From positions 205,001 to 269,000 of the forward strand of contig NC_082617.1 of the NCBI RefSeq assembly GCF_030936135.1: a stretch of 64,000 nucleotides of DNA, written 5' to 3'. The translations under genes were made by a program, and so were the position numbers. This DNA comes from Gavia stellata (taxonomy: Eukaryota > Chordata > Aves > Gaviiformes > Gaviidae). The notes beneath the pieces are model-generated. The model had not been told where the DNA came from. It was given only the letters and a program-made list of their open reading frames with translations, and made no database searches. Below are positions 22,050 to 33,427 of this stretch, piece by piece; position 1 is the first letter of the stretch; each line of letters starts with the position of its first letter.

Positions 22050-23633
22050 CTACTTCCATATATTTTTCTCAATGGTTCTCTTAGCACAACTTATGCCGTT
22101 TCCTATAATAATCACGACCACAGAAATTAGTCCTTCCAACAATGCAGCTAACCGTCCTTTTAGAGACCATCCACCCAATTCTTGGAGGATTTTGTGGAGC
22201 CAGTTATTTTCTGCTGCCTCCCTGACCACTCTGCTGTCTTCTGCTACTTCTCTCATTTTGTCTAATTGTTCTTGCAGGTGATCAGTGATATTTGGGGTGT
22301 GGACACAGCAGTGCTCTTTGTCTAACTTAAGATAGCCACACCCCCCTTGTTCTTTAACTAATAGCAAGTCTAAGGCCAGCCTATTTTGTAAAGTCATTTT
22401 AGTATTAGCCTGGATTTGTTTGTTGATAATCTGGAATCCTTTTTGAGTGGCTCTTGACAAGGCTTCCACCTGCCAAGTCAGATTTTCTAGTAATAGGTGA
22501 TTTTCTAAAGCCATCAATCCTGGCAATAGGAAACTTTGGAATCCCCACTCAAGTTGTACTGCTGCGGAAGGCTCCGTCCAAACATCAGGGTCTTTTTCTG
22601 TCTCAGCATCTCTGTTAATACGTCCCCAATATTGAGCTTTGATTGGACTCTTCTTCCATGTAGGGCATAGGGTCAATAATCCTAAAGGTACTTGTCTAGT
22701 TATTGTACTAAGTCGTAGTCGGGCAGCCCAATATCCATCTGATGTAATGCATGTTGTGTAACCTGGGGACGGAATGTCTTGTTTACAATCGTCAGTCGAA
22801 AAATTTTGTTTGTTACCATGTTCCGTCATCATCAAAGTGGAGTTTAGGATTGATATCTCACTATAATTTAGGACATTGGGGCACCTCCCGTTGGTTTGGC
22901 TGATATGATAAGTAGCCTTTGTTCCCCAATTGAAGCACCAGTCCACATTTCCTATCTATTTCCAATGTCCTTCCAAAGGTCTAGCCCAGGTTTTGAGTTT
23001 CGTCCTAAGGTTCGTACATTCTGGAGCGGTGGTTACATTAAGAACTGTGTTATTAATAACACAGAGTTTTGGTAATCCTGCCGCCTGTCCACCAGAGGCT
23101 GCCAATGCGATTTGCAGAAACTGGGCCTTTAAGGGTTGTGATCCTCTAGGACATTGTTCCTCTGAGCCCCTCCCAAATACTGTCCTGTTATCTCCTGATC
23201 TCCAAAAAGTAGCACCCTGTAAAACATCACTACCTCTTTGTCTACACTGGTTGTCTTTGTCCCAATAATAGGAAACATTGGCCTGTTTAAAGGCTTCTGT
23301 GATGTTATCATCTTCCTCTCGTAAAGATGAATTTATTGGCGTAATACCCGATGGGATGGGCTGAGCAGCCGAATGAGGGACTGGGACACATGCTGTAACA
23401 CTGGTGAGATTATGCATTTTGCCAAACCCTTGTATCAAAGTTAGAATTAGGTTTTCATCCAAATCTATGTTGACCTCTTCATGCGTATTGACCTCTGCGC
23501 TTCCTGGCATCACTGCAAGAGATATAACCCAGAACGTCACGATTCCCGAGTTAATTTTAAACGTAAAGGTCTCTCTTGCTTGACAGTTCATTGTGGTGAT
23601 GTGGCTGGCTTGATCCTGCTGCGATGTATCCAC
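22050..23633 (-). mobile_element. ERV env, minus strand (two overlapping frames)
   Basis: The SU part (about 22956-23633) begins just after pol, overlapping its end by about 45 bases. The TM part (22050-22946) contains an immunosuppressive-like segment LQNRLALDLLL, then a cysteine motif in which the first Cys and the CC pair are nine residues apart, longer than the usual six of gammaretroviruses. A hydrophobic membrane-anchor stretch follows near 22080-22130. The frame is broken between SU and TM, so no full product is encoded. Confidence 0.8.
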
Positions 23634-25100
23634 GGAGTGATTCCTTCAAGCTTGACAGCAGTATAGGTGGTGAGTAAAATCTGGAGAGGTCCTTTCCACT
23701 TCTCTTTCAACGGTTTGTCTGACCATGTCCTCAGATACACCCGGTCTCCGGGTTGGTATTGATGCACAGGCACGTCCAGGGATAGCGATGCGCTCACAGA
23801 GACATACCTGTGGAGAGAGGACAGAACCTTTCCCAGAGAGATAACATATTCTTTCAGGTAATGTTTTCCTACAGTTTCAGGAGTGGCTCCAGTTTCTGTC
23901 ACCTGATAAGGTTTACTGTATCTGATCTCAAAAGGACTAACCTTTTCTTTGGTTCTAGGCTGGATACATATCTGTAGCAAAGCTAAGGGTAAAGCATCCA
24001 GCCACTTTATCTGAGCAAATTTTCCTGGCAAATTTTACTTCTCTGTCTTTTTAGGCTTTGGTTCATTCTTTCAACTTTCCCACTTGATTGAGGTCTCCAA
24101 TGGGGTGTGGAGATTCCATTTTACCCCTAATGCTTTAGCTAAACTTTGAACAGCTTCTGCTATAAGGAGTGGGCCCCTATCCAAAGATAGTCCAATGGGT
24201 ACCCCAAATCGTGGTATTATTTCCTTAAGTAACACTGTTGCTACTTCTTTTGCCTTGTTGATGCGACAAGGGAAAGCTTCTGGCCAGCCTGAGGAAGTAT
24301 CTAACGTTACTACAAGATCTCGGTATCCATTTTGCTGTGGTAATTCGGAAAAGTCTATTTGCCAGTAGTCTCCTGGACTGTTTCCTCTCTTTGTCACCCC
24401 TGGTAAAGGTCTTTGGGGTAAGTGAGGATTGTTCTTCAGGCATAACTCACATTTCTTCACTATGTTTTTTAATTATTCCAGTCATTCGTACACTTAGCAC
24501 TTGTGTTTTTAATGCTTCCACCATTGTTTGAATTCCCCAGTGAGTTTCTTGGTGTTGCTTATTAGCCAATTCACGCATAATTTCCTGTGTAACTATTACT
24601 TGATGTGAAGGAGTCACCCGCCACCCCTCTTGGTTTTTAATCGCTTTCAGTAGATTAGCCAATGGATTGTCTTCTGGTGTATCCTGCGGATTCTCAGGTC
24701 CCAACCTCTGAACCTTTTCCAGCAAAACTACAATATTTGACCTTCAGCTGCTTCTCTCGCAGCTTTATCTGCCATGCGGTTCCCTATATGCATTTGGCTA
24801 TTTCCAGTTTGGTGTGCCTTGCAATGCATAATTGCCACTAATCGGGGTAGCTTAATTGTATGCAATAGTTGTTGGATTGTTGGCCCATATTTGATGGGAG
24901 ATCCTTGAGATCCCCAGGCATGATCCCCAAGCTCCATGAGCGTGGACCACTCCGAAGGCAAATTTTGAATCTGTCCATATATTAACAGTTTGGGCTTTTG
25001 AAAGTTGTAGTGCTCTCAGCAAGGCTACGAGCTCTGCTTTCTGGGCCAGTGTTGGATGGCAGAGCTTTTGCCTCAGTTACTTCCTTAATGGTTACCACTG
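23588..25100 (-). mobile_element. ERV pol: RNase H end and integrase, minus strand
   Basis: Ordered on the minus strand: the RNase H C-terminus (HCKAHQ ... MADKAA near 24765-24840), the integrase zinc-binding region (HQETHWG, CELCLKNNP), the catalytic core (YWQIDFSELPQQ, LVVTLDTSSGWPEAF) and a C-terminal GPY/F-type domain (GPLQILLTTYTAVKLEG near 23660). The order and the GPY/F domain mark a gammaretrovirus-like element. Several stops and frame changes interrupt it. Confidence 0.85.
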
Positions 25101-25138
25101 CGTAACCTGTTTTCCGTGTTCCGTTCCGCATAAAGCTG

Positions 25139-26087
25139 CTACCATCTCCGAACAGGTCCCAGTTTTGAAAAATAACCGACGGGTCTTTTCCAGGATCCCA
25201 GCTTCTGGGCCAGTACCCCTAGGGCAATATGCAATCTTTCATGCACAAATAATTTAAATGGTTTTTCCAAATTCGGAAGGCCTAGGGCTGGAGCATTCAT
25301 TAAAGCTTGTTTCAATTTCATAAATGCATTTCTGCACTCCTGAGTCCAGACAAGGAGGTTTCCCTCCCCTTGTACAGCTTTGTATAGGGGTTCGACAGTG
25401 AGTCCAAAATTTATTATCCACAGGCGACACCATCCAGCCATTCCGGGAAATGCTCTGAGCTCTTGTTTCGATTTTGGTTTGGGGATCTGGCCAATGGCCT
25501 CTTTTTCTCTCGGTTCCAAGACTACGCTGGCCCTGGGAAATTGTGTACCCCAAATCTGTTACTTCCTGCTGGGCGATCTGTGTCGTTTTCGGGGACACCT
25601 TGTACCCTGCCAACCCCAAAAAGTTGAGGAGGTCTATTGTCATTTATATGGAATCTTTCTTGTCACTTGTTGCTAACACTATGTCATGTACGTACTCTGG
25701 CAAGGTGGTATTTTTATGCCTCTTTTGCCAGTCTTCTAATTCTTTGGCTAATTGATGTCCAAAGATCATGGGGCTATTCTTAAATCCTCGTGGTAATACT
25801 GTCCAGCACAAGTGAGTTTTTCTTCCGGTCTTAGGGCTTTCCCACTCAAAAGCGAAGAGTTCCTGACTCTCAGCTGCTAGCGGAAGGCAAAAGAACGCAT
25901 CTTTGAAGTCCAATACAGTAAACCGTTTGTGCGTTTCCTTCAGGGTGGTCAAGAGAGTATACGGGTTTGCCAGGTGAACGTCCTGCACGATTTGATTTAT
26001 AGCCCTTAAGTCCTGGACCAACCTATGCTCTTCTGAGTGCGGCTTTTTAATTGGCAAGATCTCGGAGTGTTGTATTCTGATTGACAT
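25139..26087 (-). mobile_element. ERV pol: reverse transcriptase, minus strand, catalytic motif mutated
   Basis: RT segments in two frames carry LDFKDAFFCLPL, ENSPMIFG-type palm sequence, and the catalytic loop near 25690, which reads YVHD where active RTs have YVDD or YMDD. The connection region (RAFPGMAGWCRLWI) follows. The loss of the first Asp and the frame breaks show it is inactive. Confidence 0.85.
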
Positions 26088-26405
26088 TCTGTTAATAATC
26101 CAAAATTTACAAATTGTTCTATTAACGGTTCTAATCCTTTTCTTGCTTCTGATTTAATCGGGTACTGTTTCCATCTTACCGGTCTGGCATCCGGTTTCAG
26201 CTGGGTGATTACTGTTTCTGCCGCTCGGGATCGTCCTGGTGCTCCTGAAGCCCATACTAGAGGGGTTACAGCCTTTTCAGCTTCTTCTGGTATTTCCTGT
26301 AACTTGGCTTCCTTCTGTAACATAAAAACTTGAGCATCCAAAGCTTTATTGTCAGGAATATGGATTTGGGTTTTTCCTTTTTCAAAAGTAATTTGTGCAT
26401 TCAAT

Positions 26406-26645
26406 TTACTTCATATGTCTCATCCTAATTAGCGGCACAGGGCAATCTGGGATATAAAGAAATCGATGGGTTAACACCTTTTTCCCAATTGTAAACTTCA
26501 AAGGCTGGAAAAATGGCCGATTTTCTTTCTGCCCCGTGGTACCAATAACTGATGTACTCTGATTACTCAAATTAGCCTTGCATGTATTCAATACCAAATA
26601 AGTGGCCCCCGTATCTACTAAAAATTGTACTTTTTCATCCCCCAA
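26406..26645 (-). mobile_element. ERV protease, minus strand
   Basis: Contains VQFLVDTGATYLVLN, the D-T-G active site of a retroviral aspartic protease, in the expected place between nucleocapsid and RT. Confidence 0.85.
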
Positions 26646-26702
26646 CTTTACTCTAACCAGGGGTTCTGTTGGGGAGGGTTCCGATTCCTCCCCTGGTCTC
26701 CC

Positions 26703-27120
26703 TCAGTCTGAATCTATTGTCATCATGTTAGCAGCCTGATTTGGCATCTTCTCACGACCTTGTCTTCTTAACTGCGGGCACTCCCTTTTCCAGTGTCCTT
26801 TCTGTTTGCAGTAAGCACACTGATTTTTCTCCAACGGTATTCTGTCCCTTTGTGCTCCACCGGGAAACCTCCTCCCCTTTGGGCCTCGATAGCCCTGTCC
26901 TCTGAACGTACTAGTTTCCTGGGCTACGGCTACTGCCAGCATCCTGTTATCCTTAAACTTCTCCTTTGCCTGCTTTTCCTCTTCCACCTTTTCTCTGTTC
27001 TTAGACACTTTCCAGGCATTTTGTAACATTTAATCCAATGAGCGGACATCTGCTCCGTCTAACTTTTGTAATTTCTGTTTTATGTCTGCATTAGATTGTC
27101 CTATAAAACTGTGGACCGAC
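26703..27120 (-). mobile_element. ERV gag: end of capsid and nucleocapsid, minus strand
   Basis: A single CCHC zinc knuckle CAYCKQKGHWKREC, typical of gammaretroviral NC with one knuckle, follows a basic/acidic linker. Upstream (27030-27110) is the end of capsid, FIGQSNADIKQKLQKLDG. Reading further in the same frame runs straight into the tandem array, whose units translate as TVQDSLQKLLQ. The rest of gag (matrix, most of capsid) is not recognisable. Confidence 0.85.
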
Positions 27121-30100
27121 GAGATAGGGAGGGAGTCCTGCACCGTTTGGAGTAACTTTTGGAGGGAGTCCTGCACCGTTTGGAGTAACTTTTGGAGGGA
27201 GTCCTGCACCCGGGGGCTTTTCTGGAGCTCTGTACCCTTGGTCTTGTTTTGCAAGGGTGACCGGCTTTTCTTTTTTCTTGGGTGCCCTTTCTGGTTTTGC
27301 TATTTTTTCGAATATAACAAAACCCGTTATTTCTGGAGTGCATCACCGCGCTGCCCCCCCCATCCCGTGGAGAGCATCGCCGCGCTGCCCATCCCTGGAG
27401 GAGAGCATCACCATTCCACCTGCACCCCACAGAGGAGAGCATCACCAGTACGGTTTTTTGGGAGTCTTGCACCCTTTGGAGTTTTTCTTGGGGAGCCCTG
27501 CACGCTTTGGAGTAATTTTTGGAGGGAGTCCTGCACAGTTTGGAGTATTTTGGGGGGAGTCCTGCACAGTTTGGAGTATTTTTTGGGGAGTCCTGCATAG
27601 TTTGGAGTATTTTTTGGAAGGTGTCCTGCACCCTGGGGCTCTCTTTGAGCTCTGTACCCTTGGTCTTGTTTTGCAAGGGTCACCGTTTTGTTTTTTGGGT
27701 GCCCTTTCTGGTTTTGCTGGTTTTTGGAATATTACAAAGCCCATTATTTCTGGAGTGCATCGCCACGACGACCCCCCATCTCGTGGAGAGCATCGCCGCG
27801 CCGGACCCCCCACCCAGAGGAGAGCATCGGAGAGCCGCCCCACCAGAGGTGAGTATCACCGCACCGCCCTGCACCGCCCCGCAGGGGAGCATCACCATTT
27901 GGGTTTTGTGGGAGTCTTGCATCATTTGGAGTACGTCCTGGGGAGTCCTACATGGTTTGGAGTAATTTTTTGGGAGTCCTGCACGATATGGAGCATCTTT
28001 TTGGGAGTCCTGCACCACATGGAATATTTTTTTGGGAGCCCTGCACCATACGGAATATTTTTTTGGGAGCCCTGCTCCATTTGGAGTAATTTTTGGAGGG
28101 AGCCCTGCACCATTTGGAGTATTTTGGGGGAGCCCTCCCCCGTTTGGAGTTTTTCTTGGGGAGTCCTACACGCTTTGGAGTAATTTTTGGAGGGAGCCCT
28201 GCACCCTTTGGTGTATTTTTTTGAAGGCGTCCTGCACCCTGGGGCGTTTTTTAAGCTCTGTACCCTTGGTCTTGTTTTGCAAGGGTCACCGTTTTGTTTT
28301 TTGTGTGTCCTTTCTGGTTTTGCTGGTTTTTGGGATATTACAAAACCTGTGATTTCTGGAGTGCATCACCGCGCTGCCACCCCCATCCCATGGAGAGGAT
28401 CACCGCGCCGGCTCCCCCACCCAGAGGACAGCTTCGCCGCGCCTCCCTGCCATGTCCCAGAGGAGAGTATCACCGTGCCACCTGCACCCCCCGGAGGAGA
28501 GCATCACCATTTGGGGTTTTTTGGGAGTCCTGCACCATTTGGAATATTTTTGGGGGAGTCCTGCACCCTTTGGAGTATTTCTTGGGGAGCCCTACACGAT
28601 TTGGACTAATTTTTTTGGGGAGTCCTGCACAGTTTGGAGTAATTTTGGAGGGAGCCCTGCACCGTTTGGAGTAAATTTTTGGGGAGTCCTGCACGGTTTG
28701 GAGCAATTTTTGGAGGGAGCCCTACCACGTTTGGAGTATTTTTGGAGGAAGTCCTGCAACTTTTGGAGACTTTTTTGGAAGGTGTCCTGCACCCTGGGGC
28801 TCTCTTTGAGCTCTGTACCCTTGGCCTCTTTTTGCAAGGGTCACCGTTTTGTTTTTTGGGTGCCCTTTCTGGTTTTGCTATTTTTGGGAATATTACAAAG
28901 CCCGTTATTTCTGGAGTGCATCGCCACGATGACCCCCCGTGTCGTGGAGAGCATCGCCGCGCCGGCTCCCCCACGCGGAGGAGAGCATCAGAGAGCCGCT
29001 CCGCAGGAGGTGAGTATCACCGCGCCGCCCCTCGCCGGAGGGGAGCATCACCATTTGGGTTTTTGGGGAGTCTTGCACGGTTTGGAGTAATTTTTTGGGA
29101 GTCCTGCACCATATGGGATATTTTTTTCTGGCAGTCCTCCACCATATGGAATATTTTTTTCTGGGAGTCCTGCACCATATGGAATATTTTTTTGGGAGTC
29201 CTGCACCATTTGGAGTATTTCGGGGGATCCTTCCCCTGTTTTGAAGTTCTTCTTGGGGAGTCCTACATGGTTTGAAATAATTTTTGGAGGGAGCCCTTCT
29301 CCCTTTGGTGTATTTTTTGGAAGGAGTCCTGCACCCTGGGGCTTTTTCTGAGCTCTGTACCCTTGGTCTTGTTTTGCAAGGGTCACTGTTTTGTTTTTTG
29401 GGTGCCCTTTCTGGTTTTGCTTTTTTTTGGAATATTACAAAACCTGTGATTTCTGGAGTGCATCACCGCGCCGGCACCCCCATCCCGTGGAGAGGATCAC
29501 CGCGCCGGCCCCCCCACCCAGAGCACTGCATCGCCGCGCCGCCCTGCCATGCCCCAGAGAAGAGTATCACCGTGCCACCTGCACCCCCCTGAGGAGAGCA
29601 TCACCATTTGGGTTTTTTGGGAGTCCTGCACCATTTGGAATATTTTTGGGGGAGTCCTGCACCCTTTGGAGTATCTCTTGGGGAGTCCTACACGGTTTGG
29701 AGTAATTTTTTGGCAGTCCTGCACCATCTGGAATATTTTTTTGGGAGTCCTGCACCATATGGAATATTTTTTTGGGAGCCCTGCTCCATTTGGAGTAATT
29801 TTTTGGGGAGCCCTGCTCCATTTGGAGTATTTTGTGGGAGCCTTCCCCCGTTTGGAGTTTTTCTTGGGGAGTCCTACACGCTTTGGAGTAATTTTTGGAA
29901 GGAGCCCTGCACCCTTTGGTGTATTTTTTGGAAGGAGTCCTGAACCGTGGGGCTTTTTATGAGCTCTGTACCCTTGGTCTTGTTTTGCAAGGGTCACCGT
30001 TTTGTTTTTTGGGTACTCTTTCTGGATTTGCTATTGTTTGGAATATTACAAAACCTGTGATTTCTGGAGTGCATCACTGCGCCGCCCCCCCCATCCCGTG

Positions 30101-31390
30101 GAGAGCATCGCCGCGCCTGCCCCGCCACCCAGAGGAGAGCATCGCAGAGCCTCCCCACCAGAGGTGAGTATCACTGCGCCGCCCCTCCCCGGAGGGGAGC
30201 ATCACCATTTGGGTTTTTTGGGAGTATTGCATCATTTGGAGTATCTCTTGGGGAGTCCTGCATGGTTTGGAGTAATTTTTGGGGGGAATCCTGAACCTTA
30301 TGGAATATTTTTCTGGGAGACCTGCACCATATGTAATATTTTTTTTGGAAGTCCTGCACCATATAGAATATTTTTTTGGGAGTCCTGCACCATTTGGAGT
30401 AATTTTTGGAGGGAGCCCTGCTCCATTTGGAGTAATTTTTGGAGGGAACCCTGCCACATTTGGAGTATTTTGGGGGAGCCCTCCCCCGTTTGGAGTTTTT
30501 CTTGGGGAGTCCTACACGCTTTGGAGTAATTTTTGGAGGGAGCCCTGCACCCTTTGGTGTATTTTTTGGAAGGAGTCCTGCACCCTGGGGCTTTTTATGA
30601 GCTCTGTACCCTTGGCCTTGTTTTGCAAGGGTCACCGTTTTTTGGGGGGATTTGGATGCCCTTTCTGGTTTTGCCAGTTTTTGGAATATTACAAAACCCG
30701 TGATTTCTGGATTGTATCGCCACGCCGACCTCACAGAGGAATGCATCACCTTTTGGTTTTTTGGGAGCCGTTCTCCTTTAATTTTTTTGGATGGTCCTGC
30801 ACCGTTTCGTTTTTGTGGGAGCTCTCCAAACCGGTTCTTTTTTGTACCTCTGTAGCCTTGGGCTTCTTTGGAGCGTGTCACCATTTAGTTTTTTGGGAGC
30901 CCTTTACGCCTTTGGTCCTTTTTGGAATATTACCAAACCCGTTTTTTCCAGAGGCCTTAACAGCACTGCCCTGGAGGATTTTTGGGCAGTCCTGCACAGT
31001 TTGGAGTAATTTTTTGGCAGGAGCCCTGCACCGTTTGGAGTAATTTTTTGGCAGGATCCCTGCACCGTTTGGAGTAATATTTTGGTAGGAGCCCTGCACA
31101 GTTTGGAGTAATTTTTTGGCAGGAGCCCTGCACCGTTTGGAGTAATTTTTTGGCAGGATCCCTGCACCGTTTGGAGTAATATTTTGGTAGGAGCCCTACA
31201 CAGTTTGGAGTAATTTTTGGAGGTAGTCCTGTACCCTGGGGCTTTTTTGGATCCCTCCAACCCGGCACTTTTTTGTAGCTCTGTACTCTGGGGCTTGTTT
31301 GGAGCACGTCACCATTTAGTATTTTGGGAGCCCTTTACGGCTTTTCACTTTTTTTTTGATATTCCAAAACACAGGTTTTCCGGAGGCCTT
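27120..31390. repeat. 4.2 kb tandem array with about 33-base units and 0.4-0.65 kb higher-order blocks
   Basis: Basic units carry GAGTCCTGCACC, TTTGGAGTA and a T-rich/G-rich spacer, and number well over 60. Blocks of these alternate with a conserved spacer that holds GTTTTGCAAGGGTCACCG, then GGAATATTACAAAACC, then several GAGAGCATCACC repeats. The spacer marker occurs near 27247, 27667, 28272, 28832, 29370, 29980 and 30620. Near 31005-31210 three units form a 102-base sub-repeat, copied twice. Long frames on both strands (up to 308 codons) come from the unit length and are not evidence of genes. Confidence 0.9.
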
Positions 31391-31934
31391 CGCAGCGCTG
31401 CCCTGGAGGAGCGCATCACCGTTTTGGCTGTTGGGGCGGACTGGCACAGGTCCCCGGGGGTCTCCTGCCCTGTGCCGGACGGGGCCCGCTCGGAAAGGCT
31501 GCGGGCGCGCTGCTCCGCCGGGACGGAGCCTCCGCTCGCTGCCCGGCCGTGCGCGCCATAAAAGCGGAGCGTCGGTCTCCTCTGCCGCAGCTGCCGTGTG
31601 TGTCTCCTCTGTCCCGGTCGCGCTGCGAGAGCTCCTCCCCCTCGGGCCCCGCCGCTGCCTCCGCAGCCCCCCGCTCCCCCGGAGCGAGTCCCGCACGCTC
31701 CCCGCCCCCCGGCAGCTCCCCGCTCCGGCCGTGACCCCCCCGCCGCCCCGCGGGAGCCCGGTTCTCGCCGCGGGACGTGGCCGACACGAGCCCTGCGCTC
31801 CGCTCGCCCTCCGCCCGCCTGGTCCCGCACCCCGGCCGCCCCCTTCCTCCTCCCCGCCGTCCCGCCTCTGCTCCCGGGCAGCGCTCAGGCCCCGGGAGCG
31901 GACCACCCCCTCCGCCCCTTCCCCGGCAGAGAAC

Positions 31935-32150
31935 CCGCCGGACGGGCTCCGCCCCTTCGCCCCGGCTCCGCCCCTTCGCCCCGGCTCCGCCCCTTCGCCC
32001 CGGCTCCGTCCCCCGCCCCGGCTCCGCCCCTTCGCCCCGGCTCCGTCCCCCGCCCCGGCCCCGCCCCTTCGCCCCGGCCCCGCCCCTTCGCCCCGGCCCC
32101 GCCCCTTCGCCCCGGCTCCGCCCCCTCGCTCCGGCTCCGTCCCCCCCCGC
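31935..32150. repeat. GC-rich minisatellite (CCGCCCCTTCGCCCCGGCT)
   Basis: About ten to eleven copies of an 18 to 19-base unit, each containing a GC-box-like CCGCCCC. Confidence 0.9.
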
Positions 32151-32724
32151 GGCCCCGTTATTACAAACTGCTGCGAAAGGAGCGCGGGGAAAAGCAAATG
32201 CACACGCGGGTGCGCGCGCGCGCTGCCCACCCGGGACGTGGGGGGTCGCCGGCGGGACGCTCCCCACCCCGCTCCCCGCAGCGGGGCTCGGCGGCGGCGG
32301 AACCGTCTCCCGGGGGAGATGCTCCGCGTCCCGGGGCTGGAGCCCGCTGGGCGTCCCCGGCCAGGGCCCCCTCGCTCCGGGGAGCTCCTGCGGGGGGGCG
32401 CGTTTGGGGTCGGCAGCCGGGGGCCTCTTCCACCCGCTCCGGTGCCGCCGCACGGGTGGGCGTGGGGCAGCAGCCCCGGGACAGCCGCTGCGGACCCCTC
32501 TGTCCCGGGAGGGGCGGGGAGGGGCGGGCCGGGACCGCCGCGCCTCTGCCCTGCGCCCGCCGGGGTCTCTCGGTCCCGCCGGCTGCCGCCCAGCGAGGGG
32601 GGTTCGGCGGAGCTCGGCAGGGGTGTCCCGGGACCCGCCCGAGGAGAGCTCCTGCGTGGGCAGCGCCCGGGCCGGTTCGCCTGGGCGGGGGCTCCGGCAC
32701 CGGGCCCGGCCCAGACCCGCCGCC

Positions 32725-32830
32725 GAGTCCCGCCGAGCCGAGCCGGGCCGAGTCTCGCCGAGCGGAGTCGAGCCGAGCCCGGAGCAGCCGAGCCGAGCCG
32801 AGCCGGGCCCAGCCGAGCCCCCCCGGCCGG
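32725..32830. repeat. GAGCC pentamer repeat
   Basis: Imperfect GAGCC/GAGTC units in tandem, next to the duplicated GC-rich segment. A longer version follows the second copy at 50640-50866. Confidence 0.85.
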
Positions 32831-33390
32831 TCGGGGCGCAGCGGCAGGGGCGGGCGGGGTGGGCAGCGCGATGGCGGGCAGGAACCGGCCCCTCGGCACC
32901 GCGCACCGGGCGCTGCAGCTCCGCGTCCTGCCCGGCTCCGGCGGGGGTGGGGGGGCGGGCGGGGCGGGACGCCGCCGGGGGCCGGGGAGCGCCCCGGGGG
33001 TCCCTGTGTCCCGGGCGGCGACGAGGACGCCGAGGCCGAGGGGCCGCGCCGGCTGCCGCCGTCCCGGCGCTCCCCGGAGGCGCACGGTGCCGGCCGGGAC
33101 GAAGCCCGCGCCGGCCCTCGGCCGCACCCGCGGCAGACTGCGCCCGGTGCTCGGCGCTGCCGGCCGGCCCTGCCCCGCCGCCGCGCTCGGTAGCCAGCCG
33201 GGCTCGGTAGCCAGCCGCGCCCGGGCTCGCCCCGCTCCCGGGGGCGCGCCCCGCTCGGGAAGCCCGGCCCGGGCCGGCCCCGGGAGGGGACCGGCTCGGG
33301 AGAGTTTTCCTGCTGCCGCCGCTCCCGCCCGTCCCCCGCGCAGGTCTCCGCCGGGCTCTGCCCGCGGGACGGGACCCCTCGGGCTGTATT

Positions 33391-33427
33391 GGGGTATTGA
33401 CAGTACTGACAGTATTCCAGTATTGAC
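33391..33427. repeat. Short 9-base repeat at an LTR edge
   Basis: GTATTGACA, GTACTGACA, GTATTCCA, GTATTGACA in a row. The last copy is the boundary of the LTR at 33421. Confidence 0.7.

Larger units (their letters stand above)
31400..33390. other. CpG-rich block, possible ERV leader or captured promoter
   Basis: About 2 kb of extreme GC content joined without a break to the tandem array: its first part, GAGGAGCGCATCACCG, is a variant of the array motif. It contains a TATA-like CCATAAAAGC at 31556 followed by a pyrimidine-rich stretch, the CCCCTTCGCCCCGG minisatellite, and a GAGCC repeat. Open frames of about 700 codons on both strands follow from the lack of AT-rich stops. Part of it (32336-32715) recurs nearly unchanged at 50254. 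Confidence 0.7.

Noticed and set aside
27257-31043. Open frames of 150 to 308 codons on both strands in the tandem array
   Set aside because: Unit length near a multiple of three and absence of stops in the unit create them; the same peptides recur in every block and in both directions.
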